The notes: generated from the sequence alone by a model not told the origin. DNA of 64,000 nt from Flavobacterium hibernum (GCF_000832125.1 NZ_JPRK01000008.1:62001-126000); one strand, 5' to 3'; shown: positions 8,017 through 17,982, counted from the stretch's first letter. A program made the numbers and translations.

Positions 8017-9441
8017 ATGCCTCGAAGATTATTTTTTAAAAATTTTCGTCTTCCTAATGTTTTTGTTCTATTACTAATTGTATTATTTTCCTGTGCATTA
8101 CTAATTTGCATTAATTTTTTTACGATAAAAATACTTTCAGCCAGTAGAGCTTATGTCAATGGAGAATCACATTACTCTAAAGGACAAAAAGATGCTTCAA
8201 GACATCTTATTACATATCTCTACACCAAAGAACTCAATCATTGGAAACTGTATATCGAAAATCTAAAAATCCCACAAGGCGACGGAATTGCACGTAAAAC
8301 GCTTTTAAAAGTTGGCGATAATGAAGTAGCCCGAATTGGTTTTACTGCGGGCCGCAATCATGAAGACGATCTGGATGATCTTGTTTGGTTGTTTGTGAAT
8401 TTTAAAGAGGTTTCGTTCTTCGCAAAAGCAATTCGAGAATGGGAACAGGGCGACAATTTAATTAATGAACTTTTTATTATTGGAACACAGATAAACGCAA
8501 AAATTCAGCGTAATACATTAACACCTGCAAATCAACAAAAGTTTATAGCCAGAATTAGTAACATCAGCGATAAACTAACTATTAATGAGCGTAACTTCTC
8601 CAATACTTTGGGCGAAGGAACACGAAAAATTAAAAACTTATTAATTATAACTAATATCATTTTTGTTTTAATTATCATTCTAAGTGTCTGTACCTATTAT
8701 TTTATAATGGTAAAACGTTTACTTGTTTCAAAAAAAGAAATTGAGGTTAAAAACGAAGATTTAGTATTAGTGAATCGAGAATTAGATCGCTTTGTTTATA
8801 GTGCTTCACATGATTTAAGATCGCCCATAACTTCGTTAAAAGGCTTAATTGAAATTACGCAACTAGAAGATGATGTAAACCAAATTAAAGATTATTTGGA
8901 CTTAATGCAGCAAAGTCTCACAAAGCAAGATCAATTTATAAATGATATTATTGATTATTCTAAAAACAAGCGTAAACAAATCATCATACAACCTGTTAGC
9001 CTACGCAAATTATTTGACGAAGCGATCTCTCAATTAACACATATAGAAAACGCCAGCAGAATCATTATTAAACAAGAAATATTAACTGACGAAATTTATA
9101 GCGACGGATTACGCTTAAAAATAATTATTGGTAATCTAATCTCTAATGCTATAAAATATGCCGATACTAATAAGCAGGAAATGTTTATCAATATTAAAAC
9201 ATATACTACCGAGGGTGCCCACAAAATTGAAGTTGCCGATAATGGAATTGGAATTAAGGAGGAATATAAGGAATCTATTTTCGAAATGTATTTTGGAACA
9301 AACAAAAATAAGGGCTCAGGATTGGGCTTATACATTGTAAAAGAAGCCGTTGAAAATATTAAAGGAAATATAACTGTAGTTTCTGAAAAAACTATTGGCA
9401 GCAAATTCATCGTAACAATCCCTAAAACACATGGAGTTTAA
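8017..9441 (+). CDS. Membrane sensor histidine kinase
   Basis: 474 residues. A transmembrane segment at about 14-38 and another at about 207-231 enclose an extracytoplasmic sensor region of about 165 residues. HisKA follows with the phospho-acceptor H265 in SASHDLRSPITSLKG. The HATPase domain has the N box at N373/N377, the G1 box DNGIGI at 408-413 and the G2 box GSGLGL at 433-438. It autophosphorylates in response to an unknown signal. Its last codons overlap the start codon of a response regulator by 11 bases, the usual sign of translational coupling, but that regulator is interrupted by a stop codon. Confidence 0.95.
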   Translation: MPRRLFFKNFRLPNVFVLLLIVLFSCALLICINFFTIKILSASRAYVNGESHYSKGQKDASRHLITYLYTKELNHWKLYIENLKIPQGDGIARKTLLKVGDNEVARIGFTAGRNHEDDLDDLVWLFVNFKEVSFFAKAIREWEQGDNLINELFIIGTQINAKIQRNTLTPANQQKFIARISNISDKLTINERNFSNTLGEGTRKIKNLLIITNIIFVLIIILSVCTYYFIMVKRLLVSKKEIEVKNEDLVLVNRELDRFVYSASHDLRSPITSLKGLIEITQLEDDVNQIKDYLDLMQQSLTKQDQFINDIIDYSKNKRKQIIIQPVSLRKLFDEAISQLTHIENASRIIIKQEILTDEIYSDGLRLKIIIGNLISNAIKYADTNKQEMFINIKTYTTEGAHKIEVADNGIGIKEEYKESIFEMYFGTNKNKGSGLGLYIVKEAVENIKGNITVVSEKTIGSKFIVTIPKTHGV

Positions 9442-9865
9442 GGAAACTTTTTTGTTGATTGAAGATAATTTTATCGACTAACTTATTGTAAAACAATTAT
9501 TTAAAAATGTACTAAAGATTGATCAGATTGCAATTGCAAATAATGGAAAAGAAGGGATTCAATGGATCATCGAAAATAAAAACAAAAAATCCTTAATTAT
9601 TCTATTGGATATTCAAATGCCAATAATAGACGGATTTGATTTTTTGGAGTTGTATGCGAAATTGAAGAATGAATTAAAAAAAGATACTCAAATTTATGTT
9701 CTTTCGTCAACTTTGGATCCTGATGAAATCGACAGAATTAATGGAAATAATTATATTACTGGTTTTTTAAGTAAACCTTTCCCTACTGAAGAGTTTAAAA
9801 TAATACTAATGCAAAAGTTAACAGATTATTCTAAAACACGATTTACTTGTGTAAAAGCTCTTTGA
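9431..9865 (+). pseudogene. Response regulator receiver, interrupted by an in-frame TAA at codon 17
   Basis: From the ATG at 9431 the frame reads the start of a CheY-like receiver, MEFKETFLLIEDNFID, and then TAA at 9479-9481. Beyond it the same frame continues uninterrupted through the rest of the domain: LIVKQLF, the phospho-acceptor D60 in LLDIQMPIIDG, the Ser/Thr site VLSST, and the conserved Lys in SKPF. It ends at 9865, about 145 codons in all. The acidic pair E11/D12 lies before the stop, so no downstream start would rebuild an active site. It is a single-domain regulator, cognate to the preceding kinase by overlap. It may be a true nonsense mutation or a sequencing error. Confidence 0.8.
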
Positions 9866-11268
9866 TAATATGGCTCTTTGGTTGAAGAAATCATTACTCC
9901 ACCGTGTGTAGAAGAATGAACAAATTTAATTTCGCCATCAACAACTTCTACCACCATTCCTACATGATTGATTTGACGTCTTCCGTTTGTTTTAAAAAAG
10001 ATTAAATCTCCTTTTTTGGCTTCATCTGTTCCTACTTTTGTACCTACTCGAGATTGCTCTATTGAGCTTCTTGGCAATCTTATATCAAAGTTGCTAAAAG
10101 TACAAATCATTAATCCTGAACAATCAAAACCAGCTTTTGAAGTTCCGCCAGACCGATAACGAGTTCCAATATTTTCAGTCGCATTTACAATTAATTGATT
10201 TACTAAATCAGAATGATTGCTAACTCTAAATACTGTAGTTGTATCTTTTTTTACTTCAGAATTATCAGCAAGTTGTGTTGATTCTGATAAACCTTCATTA
10301 ATTTGAGGATTTATTATCGAAGCCGAAGCTGCATCTGCCTTTTCTTTTGTAGTATTAATTTTTAGAAGATAACCAACTGGCAATTTTCCTTTTATAAATG
10401 GATTTTGTCGTTCCAGTTCTGCAACCGTTAATCCATATCTTTTTGCAATTGCGTATTTTGTTTCTTTTGGCTGCACCTCAACAACTACATCAACCTTATT
10501 TGAAGATTCATTTCCGCTTTTTACATCATCTGTTTTGGTAATGATTTCTGGAACTACATCTGTTTTCTCATTAATTTGAAATTGAGATGCAATAGCGGTA
10601 TCATTTAGTTCCTGATTTGCTTTTTCTTTAGACGTTCTAATTTTTAAAACATAACCAACTGGCAACTTTTTCTTAATAAGTGGATTTTGTCGTTCCAGTT
10701 CTGCAACTGTTATTCCGTATTTTTTGGCAATAAGATATTTTGTCTCTTTTGGTTTTACCTTAACTTCTACTTCAACATCTTTTGAAGCGATTATTTCCGG
10801 TTTTTCTATTTTTTGATTTTTAGTTGTTTTTTCAGTCGACGCAATAGCATTGGAAGGAATATTAAGTTTCTGTCCTATTTTTAAATCTTCATTTTCAAGC
10901 GACAGATTTGCTTTTTTTAAATTTTCAACAGATACATTATACTTTTTTGAAATAACCCAAAGATTTTCTTTTTCAACAACTTCATGCTGACTTGAACTTA
11001 CAGCTGCAACTTTGGTTGAATGTGCAGTCGTTTCATTTTTCTTTTCAGTATTTTTGATATTGTTATTCGGAATTAACAAAACCGAATTTAGTTTTAAAAC
11101 TTTAGGAGCATTAGGATTTGCTTCTGTAATATCTTTTATTTTAACTCCATATTTTTTTGCAATAATAGAAAGATTCTCTCCATTTGAGATTTTATGCTTT
11201 GTGAACTTTTCTTGAGAAAAGACACCTACACTAAAAAAAAACAAAACTATTATTAGCCTAAAAACCAT
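9826..11268 (-). CDS. Secreted peptidoglycan hydrolase: four LysM domains plus NlpC/P60 endopeptidase
   Basis: 480 residues with a signal peptide (about 1-18). Four LysM domains bind peptidoglycan, at about 24-68, 95-138, 170-212 and 264-306. The third and fourth are nearly identical over 40 residues, including VAELERQNP and KLPVGY. The C-terminal NlpC/P60 domain (about 352-480) has the catalytic C383 (DCSGL), H435 (NHVGM) and H451 (HSST). The enzyme cuts gamma-D-Glu-diaminopimelate stem-peptide bonds and probably acts in wall turnover or cell separation. Its 3' end overlaps the convergent response-regulator remnant by 40 bases. Confidence 0.93.
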   Translation of the reverse strand: MVFRLIIVLFFFSVGVFSQEKFTKHKISNGENLSIIAKKYGVKIKDITEANPNAPKVLKLNSVLLIPNNNIKNTEKKNETTAHSTKVAAVSSSQHEVVEKENLWVISKKYNVSVENLKKANLSLENEDLKIGQKLNIPSNAIASTEKTTKNQKIEKPEIIASKDVEVEVKVKPKETKYLIAKKYGITVAELERQNPLIKKKLPVGYVLKIRTSKEKANQELNDTAIASQFQINEKTDVVPEIITKTDDVKSGNESSNKVDVVVEVQPKETKYAIAKRYGLTVAELERQNPFIKGKLPVGYLLKINTTKEKADAASASIINPQINEGLSESTQLADNSEVKKDTTTVFRVSNHSDLVNQLIVNATENIGTRYRSGGTSKAGFDCSGLMICTFSNFDIRLPRSSIEQSRVGTKVGTDEAKKGDLIFFKTNGRRQINHVGMVVEVVDGEIKFVHSSTHGGVMISSTKEPYYQRAFTQVNRVLE

Positions 11269-11519
11269 TATCTATTACATTTTAATACTTTATTATTCTT
11301 TTTTGAATTTATTCTCTAATTTTAAACTCAAAAAAACCAACTTTATTACTGAATAAGCGAATTTAACTTTTTAAAGTAAAAAAACCATGCTTTTTAACAA
11401 CTAATTTGGTTCAAATTAACAAATTCGGCATAAAAATTGAGTCAATTGGCTGAAATAATGCTTCTTATAATATCAAGCATTTTTTTCTAGCCAAAAACCA
11501 ACTTTAAACCTAAAATAGT

Positions 11520-12896
11520 GTGAAAAAATTACTTTTATTTTTCGTCCTGTGCCCTTTATTATCAATCGCTCAGAACATAAATGGCTCTGTAGTTTCGCAG
11601 AGAAACAACCTTCCCGTTGAGAACACTAATATATATGCACTATCAAGCAAAGTAGGAACTATAACAAATCAAGATGGTCAATTCTCTTTAAAACTCCTTA
11701 CAAAATTTAAGGACGACGAAATATTAGAATTTTCGCATATTGGCTATATTACTGCACGATTTACTTTAAACTATTTAACAAAACACAACTATAAAATTTT
11801 CCTCGAAGAGGAAGTTCAAAATTTATCAGGTGTCACTATTACCGCCACTAAAAAGTTGAAGCTAAAACTTGGATTCAAACAATTAAATTCTATGAAAAGT
11901 CCCATTTCTGCATTTGGGTCTTTTTTGAAAGATGATAAAATGTATCTTGTTGGTGGTGATGCTTCTTATGAAACTGATTTATTTGAAAAATACAGAGCTG
12001 AAAGAGCCGATGCTGATTTATTCAATTTTCTTAAAGTTGGAAATGATGCTTATGTTCAATTTTACAAACGAGATTTATGTATTTATGATTTTAAAACAGA
12101 TACTTGGGAATTACAGAAATTAGATTTAGAAAAAAGAGCATATCATAATATTCATTTTTACGATAATGCTATTTATATTTTAGGTGGAAAAAAAATTCTC
12201 ATAAATAAAAGTACTACTTGGGAATACATCCAAGATAAAATTGAAGTTTTAAACCTTACCAATCAATCCATTCAAATAGACAAAACAAATCCGCATCAAG
12301 CTGCTAATTTTGCTTCGTTTTCATATAAAGACAACATTATTGTTATGGGAGGTTATCTGAGAACGGCAGAAAATGGCGTAAAAGATTTTACGAGTAAAAT
12401 TCACCTTTATAATATTACTTCTGGCTACTGGTACGAATTTGGTAATCTGCCAACCCCTCGCGAGACTACAGGTGTTATGATTGGAGATCAAATATATCTG
12501 ATAGGTGGAAATGACGGAAAACCTATTACCAAAATTCAAAGTTTTGATATTAATACACAAATATGGCAAACAGAAGCCGAATTATTTTCTGATTTTGAGA
12601 GACCTGCTATAACGCATCATGATGATATTATTTACTTTTTTGAAAATCAGAAAATGTGTACTTATAATCTCAAAACAAAACAACTTAAGGAATATGAAAT
12701 TGAGCTAGGATATAAATATTCTACTATGTATTTCTACAATCATAAATTGTACATTTTTGGAGGTCGTACGGAAAATGAATATTCTAAAATTTCTTCTTCA
12801 AAAGTATTTAGCGTTGACATAGGTGAATTTAAAAATACGATACCAACTAGAACCAAAACTTTCTTTCAAGAAATAAATTTAGCAAAGGCTGATTAA
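11520..12896 (+). CDS. Secreted Kelch-repeat protein with N-terminal carboxypeptidase-like regulatory domain (paralogue 1)
   Basis: 458 residues starting at GTG, which puts a clean signal peptide (MKKLLLFFVLCPLLSIAQ) at the N-terminus. Residues 19-105 are a carboxypeptidase D regulatory-like beta-sandwich (GSVVSQRNNLPVENTNI, then FSHIGYI), common at the start of exported Bacteroidota proteins. Residues 125-450 carry Kelch-type blades, for example YILGGKK, NIIVMGGY, IYLIGGNDGKPI and LYIFGGR. These should fold as a beta-propeller for protein or glycan binding. It is followed 57 bases later by a close paralogue. No catalytic residues seen. Confidence 0.85.
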   Translation: MKKLLLFFVLCPLLSIAQNINGSVVSQRNNLPVENTNIYALSSKVGTITNQDGQFSLKLLTKFKDDEILEFSHIGYITARFTLNYLTKHNYKIFLEEEVQNLSGVTITATKKLKLKLGFKQLNSMKSPISAFGSFLKDDKMYLVGGDASYETDLFEKYRAERADADLFNFLKVGNDAYVQFYKRDLCIYDFKTDTWELQKLDLEKRAYHNIHFYDNAIYILGGKKILINKSTTWEYIQDKIEVLNLTNQSIQIDKTNPHQAANFASFSYKDNIIVMGGYLRTAENGVKDFTSKIHLYNITSGYWYEFGNLPTPRETTGVMIGDQIYLIGGNDGKPITKIQSFDINTQIWQTEAELFSDFERPAITHHDDIIYFFENQKMCTYNLKTKQLKEYEIELGYKYSTMYFYNHKLYIFGGRTENEYSKISSSKVFSVDIGEFKNTIPTRTKTFFQEINLAKAD

Positions 12897-12953
12897 CACC
12901 TTTTAAATAATCCAAACTAGAAAACAAGCCACCCAATTATACCTTTAAATATT

Positions 12954-14312
12954 GTGAAAAAACTACTCTTTATTTTTCTTCTCTCTCCTTTATTATTAAC
13001 CGCGCAAGATATAAAAGGAACTATCGTTTCTCAATTGAGCAATTTACCAATTGATAATACAAATGTTTCTGCATTATCTAGTAAAAGTGGAACGGTTAGT
13101 AACGACAAAGGAGTGTTTTCGATCTATATTCTTCCAAAATTTAAGGATGATGAAATACTAGAATTTTCTCATTTGGGTTACATTACTCAAAAACTATCTA
13201 TAAGCTCTTTAAAAAAGAATGCTTATAAGGTTGTGCTTGAAGAAGAAATCCAAAATTTATCTGATGTTACCATTGCACCTAATCAAAAATTGAAGACCAA
13301 ACTTGCGTTCAGTGAAATAAGTACTCTAAAAAATCCTATCTATTCATTTGGCTCTTTTTTTAACGAAGGAAAAATTTATGTTAGTGGTGGCGATGGTTAT
13401 GAGGATATAGACAAAATGGCAAAAGTTCGAGCAGAAAAAGCCGTCCCTACTATGGGTGACTTTTTGGATGCCAATCAAACCAGTGTAAAACGTCATTATA
13501 AAAAATATCTTTCTATCTATGATATTAAAACAAATTCTTGGGAATTTCCAGAACTAAAATTACAAGGGAGAGCTTACCATAATATTCATTTTTGCAATAA
13601 TTTGATTTATGTTTTGGGCGGAAAAAAAGTGTTCGTAAACAAAATTAGCAGTTGGGAATATTTGCAAGATCAAATTGAAGTTTTAGATCTTGATAAATTG
13701 TCTGTCAAAATCGACAAAACCAATCCGCATCAGGCCGCTGATTTTGCTTCGTTTACTTATAATGATAATATTATTGTAATGGGCGGTTCTGTAAAAATGA
13801 CCGAAAGTGGCAAAAAAGATTTTACCAACAAGGTACATCTATACAATACTACTTCTGGTTACTGGTATGAACTTAACAATATGCCAACTGCAAAGGAAAC
13901 TACCGGGATCTTGATTGACAATAAAATTTATTTGATTGGGGGAAACAATGGAAAAGCGATTTCGCAAATCGAATCGTATGATTTATTAACTGAAAAATGG
14001 AAAACGGAAGGTGAATTATTTTCGCCATTTGAACGTCCGGCTATCACTTTTCATGAAAATATGATTTATTTTTTTGAAGATAGAAAAATGTGCACTTATG
14101 ATTTGAAAACAAAACTTTTGAAAGAATATGAAATTGATTTGGATTTAAAATATGCTGCTATTTACTATGACAATGATAAGTTATACATTTTGGGCGGACG
14201 TATTGATAATAGTTACTCTAAAATACCTTCTGCAAAAGTTTTAAGTATTGACATTAATGAGTTTGAAAATACAAAACCTACGAGAATTAAGACGCTGAAT
14301 AACGAAATATAG
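12954..14312 (+). CDS. Secreted Kelch-repeat protein with N-terminal carboxypeptidase-like regulatory domain (paralogue 2)
   Basis: 452 residues, also starting at GTG with a near-identical signal peptide (MKKLLFIFLLSPLLLTAQ). It aligns along its whole length with the preceding protein: the same regulatory-like domain, the same Kelch blades (YVLGGKK, NIIVMGGS, IYLIGGNNGKAI, LYILGGR) and shared strings such as KIDKTNPHQAA. The two therefore arose by tandem duplication. The most divergent stretch is around residues 140-170. A binding role at the cell surface or in the periplasm is likely, with the partner unknown. Confidence 0.85.
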   Translation: MKKLLFIFLLSPLLLTAQDIKGTIVSQLSNLPIDNTNVSALSSKSGTVSNDKGVFSIYILPKFKDDEILEFSHLGYITQKLSISSLKKNAYKVVLEEEIQNLSDVTIAPNQKLKTKLAFSEISTLKNPIYSFGSFFNEGKIYVSGGDGYEDIDKMAKVRAEKAVPTMGDFLDANQTSVKRHYKKYLSIYDIKTNSWEFPELKLQGRAYHNIHFCNNLIYVLGGKKVFVNKISSWEYLQDQIEVLDLDKLSVKIDKTNPHQAADFASFTYNDNIIVMGGSVKMTESGKKDFTNKVHLYNTTSGYWYELNNMPTAKETTGILIDNKIYLIGGNNGKAISQIESYDLLTEKWKTEGELFSPFERPAITFHENMIYFFEDRKMCTYDLKTKLLKEYEIDLDLKYAAIYYDNDKLYILGGRIDNSYSKIPSAKVLSIDINEFENTKPTRIKTLNNEI

Positions 14313-14471
14313 CTAAAGCAAATTAAAAAGCTTTTCCTTATTCGAAACTAACTTACTTTTTACAAATCCAAAACATAAGAAGTTTACAGATTTTTCAAAA
14401 AAGATAATCTTCAACTAAACATATTTTTTAAGTTTATTATTCCAAAAATCTCAAACAAAATTAATCAATTT

Positions 14472-14501
14472 AAAAAACAGGCTCTATAAAAATAGCGCCT
14501 G
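14472..14501 (-). terminator. Terminator of the nitroreductase gene
   Basis: A hairpin at 14478-14501 (CAGGC-TCTAT, loop AAAA, ATAGC-GCCTG, one mismatch) is followed on the minus strand by a run of six T (14472-14477), directly after the gene's stop codon. Confidence 0.75.
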
Positions 14502-14509
14502 CTTTACTA

Positions 14510-15112
14510 TTAAATAGATTGTACAACTTCCTCTAATTCAAAACGAGATTTTGGCAAAACAGATGGATGTGCCCAATCACTTAAATCCGCATATCCAACT
14601 GAAACAGAAAACAAAGGTGTATAACCATCTTGAGACAATATTTGCTTGTATGCTTCAATATTAATTCCCTCCATTGGCGTAGCATCAAGTCCCATGCTTA
14701 TACAGGCACTCAAAAAATAACCTAAAGAAAGATAAACCTGATGTTCCATCCAAGATTTTGTTGCCACATCTCCGTTCGACTTTATCATTGGTTCGTAAAA
14801 AAGCTTCCTCCACGCTTCTGGCAAAATGGAGATATTACGTTTCTCAAAATACTCAATATCTTCCATTACACTAAACACAACTAAAAGATTAACATCATTA
14901 ATCGATTGTTCATTCATATAGGATTGAGCTGCTAATTCTTTTTTCACAGCCTCGTTGGTAACAAAAGTAAATTTCCATGGCTGGCTGTTTATAGAAGAAG
15001 GACTTAATCTTATTATTTCTTTCAACTCTTCAATTTTTTCTTCGCCTATCTTTCTAGTAGCATCGTACTTTTTTGTTGCATATCTACTTTTTGCAAGATC
15101 TAAAAAACTCAT
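14510..15112 (-). CDS. Nitroreductase-family NAD(P)H:FMN oxidoreductase
   Basis: 200 residues, the family's usual size. The N-terminal motif AKSRYATKKYDATRKI and the downstream SPSSINSQPWKF are the FMN-binding signatures of NfsB/YdgI-like nitroreductases. The C-terminal half has the GMDATPMEG and SVGYAD regions. It is a soluble flavoenzyme reducing nitro compounds or quinones. It is divergent from an HxlR regulator across 96 bases, a common arrangement in which the regulator controls the oxidoreductase in response to electrophiles or oxidants. Confidence 0.93.
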   Translation of the reverse strand: MSFLDLAKSRYATKKYDATRKIGEEKIEELKEIIRLSPSSINSQPWKFTFVTNEAVKKELAAQSYMNEQSINDVNLLVVFSVMEDIEYFEKRNISILPEAWRKLFYEPMIKSNGDVATKSWMEHQVYLSLGYFLSACISMGLDATPMEGINIEAYKQILSQDGYTPLFSVSVGYADLSDWAHPSVLPKSRFELEEVVQSI

Positions 15113-15130
15113 ATTTCTATTTTTATGTTA

Positions 15131-15220
15131 TATACTATACTTTTTACTGTTGCAAAACTAAGTATAGTAATCTATCTTTGCAATAACGGTTAAAGTTGAT
15201 AGTAACAGATGTATAGTATA
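15131..15220. promoter_or_regulatory. Divergent face-to-face promoters with repeated GTATAGT operator-like sites
   Basis: The + promoter has TTG 15150-15152 and TATCTTTG 15173-15180. The minus promoter has CAA 15181-15183 (a -33 TTG on that strand) and CAAAACTA 15153-15160 (a -7 TAGTTTTG). Both have 20-base spacers, so the two promoters overlap almost completely. The site ACTATACTT (15134-15142) is repeated inverted as AAGTATAGT (15160-15168), and TATACTATAC (15131-15140) is repeated inverted as GTATAGTATA (15211-15220). These are likely HxlR-type operator half-sites controlling both genes. Established: HxlR proteins bind such repeats upstream of themselves. The sites here are inferred. Confidence 0.6.
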
Positions 15221-15541
15221 GACAATAAGCAATATCCTTGTAGCACTAGCCTAACAATGAAGTATATAGGCGGTAAATGGAAGGCAGTAATTCTAATTCA
15301 TTTAATCGAAAAAAAGCGATATAGTGAATTACGAAGAGAATGTAAAGTTATTACAGAGCGAACATTAAGCCTTCAATTAAAAGAACTTGAAGAAGATGGT
15401 CTTATTATACGAACCGTACATACAAATAAACCTCCACTAAAGGTTGATTACGAATTAACCGCATTTGGCAGAACATTAATTCCATTACTTCAAGCCATTG
15501 CTCAATGGGGCATTGAAACAGCTGAAGTTTTAAAACTCTAA
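15209..15541 (+). CDS. HxlR-family winged-helix transcriptional regulator
   Basis: 110 residues, typical HxlR length. It has the family cysteine near the N-terminus (PCSTSLTMKYIGGKWKAVIL), then RYSELRRECKVITERTLSLQLKELEEDGLI, which is the recognition helix and wing, and YELTAFGRTL. The N-terminal Cys11 is the position used by redox- or electrophile-sensing relatives. It probably represses the divergent nitroreductase gene and itself through the repeats in the shared 96-base promoter region. A copy of the repeat overlaps its own start codon. Confidence 0.93.
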   Translation: MYSIDNKQYPCSTSLTMKYIGGKWKAVILIHLIEKKRYSELRRECKVITERTLSLQLKELEEDGLIIRTVHTNKPPLKVDYELTAFGRTLIPLLQAIAQWGIETAEVLKL

Positions 15542-15563
15542 AAAAAATTTGATTAGTCTGTAT

Positions 15564-15598
15564 AAAAAAACGCCCTGTTTTCACAGCGCGTTTTTTTT
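15564..15598. terminator. Terminator between the HxlR and aconitase genes
   Basis: An A run, an imperfect GC-rich hairpin (CGCCCTG, loop TTTTCA, CAGCGCG) and a T run lie between two convergent genes, so it can work in both directions. Confidence 0.65.
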
Positions 15599-15616
15599 AT
15601 AATTAGTTTTAAAGAA

Positions 15617-17881
15617 TTAAGCTTTTCCAGCAGCAATTAAGTTTAATGCTGAACCTGCAACGAACCAGCCAATTTGACCTGCGTTGTAAGTATGGTTTGC
15701 CAAGATAATATCTTTTGTACCATTTGCATGAACAAACTCTAATGTTAATGGTTTTCCTGGAGCAAAATCTACTAAATCAAGGAAATTGATTGTATCATCC
15801 TCTTGGATTTTATCATAATCGGCTTCGTTAGCAAATGTTAATCCTAAAAGACCTTGTTTTTTAAGGTTTGTTTCGTGAATACGAGCAAAAGATTTCACCA
15901 ATACTGCTTTAACTCCTAAGAAACGAGGTTCCATTGCAGCATGTTCACGAGAAGAACCTTCGCCATAGTTATGATCTCCCACAACAATAGACGGCACTCC
16001 AGCCGCTTTGTAAGCACGTGCAACCGCAGGAACAGCGTCGTAAGTTCCTGTTAATTGATTTTTAACTGAATTTGTTTTTTGATTGAATGCATTTACTGCT
16101 CCAATCAGCATATTATTAGAAATATTATCTAAGTGTCCGCGGAAACGTAACCATGGTCCAGCCATAGAAATATGATCTGTCGTACATTTTCCGAATGCTT
16201 TGATTAATAATTTTACACCTGTAATGTTTTTACCATCCCAAGCATCAAACGGAGCTAATAATTGCAAACGCTCTGATGTTGGACTAACTACTACCTGAAC
16301 TCCTGAACCGTCTTCAGCCGGAACTTGAAATCCTGGATCTTTAACATCAAATCCTTTTGGAGGCAATTCGTCTCCTGTAGGCTCATCTAACATTACTTCT
16401 TCTCCATCTTCGTTGATCAAAGTGTCTGTTAACGGATTAAATCCTAAATCTCCTGCAATAGCCATTGCGGTTACCAATTCTGGAGAACCAACAAATGCAA
16501 GTGTATTTGGGTTACCATCGGCACGTTTTGAGAAGTTACGATTGAATGAGTGCACGATTGTATTTCTTTCTTCTTTCTCTGCACCATCTCTATCCCACAT
16601 ACCAATACATGGTCCGCAAGCGTTAGCAAAAACGGTTGCTCCAATTTTATGGAATGTATCGATAAATCCATCGCGCTCGATAGTATAACGAACAACCTCT
16701 GAACCCGGAGTAATTGTAAACTGTGATTTTGTTTTTAAATTCTTAGCACTTACTTGTCTGGCTAAAGACGCTGCGCGAGAAATATCTTCGTAAGAAGAGT
16801 TTGTACAAGAGCCTATTAAACCAACCTGAATTTGTAGTGGCCAGTTATTTTTGATCGCCGCTTCTTTCATTTTAGAAATTGGAGTAGCTAGATCAGGAGT
16901 AAAAGGTCCGTTTAAATGTGGTTCCAATTCAGATAAATTGATTTCGATAACCTGATCAAAGTATTGCTCTGGATTAGCATAAACTTCTGGATCTCCTGTT
17001 AGGTAAGAAGCTACTTTATCTGCAGCATCTGCAACATCTGCTCTATTAGTAGAACGCAGGTAACGCCCCATAGAAGCATCGTAACCAAAAGTTGAAGTTG
17101 TAGCTCCAATCTCGGCACCCATGTTACAAATCGTTCCTTTTCCTGTACAAGACATAGAAGTTGCTCCTTCTCCAAAATATTCAACGATTGCTCCTGTTCC
17201 TCCTTTTACGGTAAGAATACCGGCAACTTTAAGGATAACATCTTTAGGAGCTGTCCATCCTGATAATTTACCAGTTAGTTTTACTCCAATTAATTTAGGA
17301 AATTTAAGCTCCCAAGCCATACCAGACATAACGTCTACAGCATCTGCTCCACCAACACCAATGGCCACCATTCCTAAACCACCTGCATTTACAGTGTGAG
17401 AATCAGTACCAATCATCATTCCACCAGGGAAAGCATAATTTTCAAGTACTACTTGGTGAATAATTCCTGCTCCTGGTTTCCAGAAACCTATTCCGTATTT
17501 ATTAGAAACTGACGACAAGAAGTCGAAAACTTCATTACTTTGTGTCTTTGCCCTAGCCAAATCTGTTTCAGCATCTACTTTTGCCTGAATCAAGTGATCA
17601 CAGTGAACCGTTGTAGGAACTGCTACTTTTGGTTTTCCAGCATGCATAAATTGCAACAATGCCATTTGAGCAGTTGCATCTTGACAAGCTACACGATCGG
17701 GCGCAAAATCAACATAATCAACTCCTCTTCCAAACGCCTTTGTTGGATTTCCATCCCACAAGTGATTGTATAAAATTTTCTCTGTTAATGTAAGTGGACG
17801 ACCAACAATCTCGCGTGCTTTATCAACACGACCTGGCATGTTCTCATACACTTTTTTAATCATTTCAATATCAAAAGCCAT
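15617..17881 (-). CDS. Aconitate hydratase, mitochondrial-type
   Basis: 754 residues from the ATG at 17881 ([17 protein letters not shown]). An upstream in-frame ATG at 17917 would add 12 residues that look non-coding. The [4Fe-4S] cysteines appear in [12 protein letters not shown] and [18 protein letters not shown] and [14 protein letters not shown] are further family landmarks, and the swivelling C-terminal domain has [10 protein letters not shown]. The enzyme converts citrate to isocitrate in the TCA cycle. The length matches the mitochondrial-like aconitase rather than E. coli AcnA (about 890 residues). An AcnB-type aconitase gene lies directly upstream on the same strand, separated by a terminator. 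Confidence 0.95.
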   Translation of the reverse strand: MAFDIEMIKKVYENMPGRVDKAREIVGRPLTLTEKILYNHLWDGNPTKAFGRGVDYVDFAPDRVACQDATAQMALLQFMHAGKPKVAVPTTVHCDHLIQAKVDAETDLARAKTQSNEVFDFLSSVSNKYGIGFWKPGAGIIHQVVLENYAFPGGMMIGTDSHTVNAGGLGMVAIGVGGADAVDVMSGMAWELKFPKLIGVKLTGKLSGWTAPKDVILKVAGILTVKGGTGAIVEYFGEGATSMSCTGKGTICNMGAEIGATTSTFGYDASMGRYLRSTNRADVADAADKVASYLTGDPEVYANPEQYFDQVIEINLSELEPHLNGPFTPDLATPISKMKEAAIKNNWPLQIQVGLIGSCTNSSYEDISRAASLARQVSAKNLKTKSQFTITPGSEVVRYTIERDGFIDTFHKIGATVFANACGPCIGMWDRDGAEKEERNTIVHSFNRNFSKRADGNPNTLAFVGSPELVTAMAIAGDLGFNPLTDTLINEDGEEVMLDEPTGDELPPKGFDVKDPGFQVPAEDGSGVQVVVSPTSERLQLLAPFDAWDGKNITGVKLLIKAFGKCTTDHISMAGPWLRFRGHLDNISNNMLIGAVNAFNQKTNSVKNQLTGTYDAVPAVARAYKAAGVPSIVVGDHNYGEGSSREHAAMEPRFLGVKAVLVKSFARIHETNLKKQGLLGLTFANEADYDKIQEDDTINFLDLVDFAPGKPLTLEFVHANGTKDIILANHTYNAGQIGWFVAGSALNLIAAGKA

Positions 17882-17950
17882 AAGTATAATTGTTTTTGTT
17901 TTTTTTATTTTGAACATACCAAGTTACAAAAAATAGAACAGCTAGAAAAG

Positions 17951-17982
17951 AAAAAGCCTGAGTTTATAAACTCAGGCTTTTT
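17951..17982. terminator. Terminator between the two aconitase genes
   Basis: A perfect palindrome (AAAAGCCTGAGTTTAT and its complement ATAAACTCAGGCTTTT) ends in T on both strands. It lies just downstream of acnB, so each aconitase gene is probably transcribed separately. Confidence 0.9.

Noticed and set aside
17882-17917. Longer aconitase start at 17917
   Set aside because: The extra residues are Lys/Ile-rich and not part of the family; [10 protein letters not shown] is the typical beginning.
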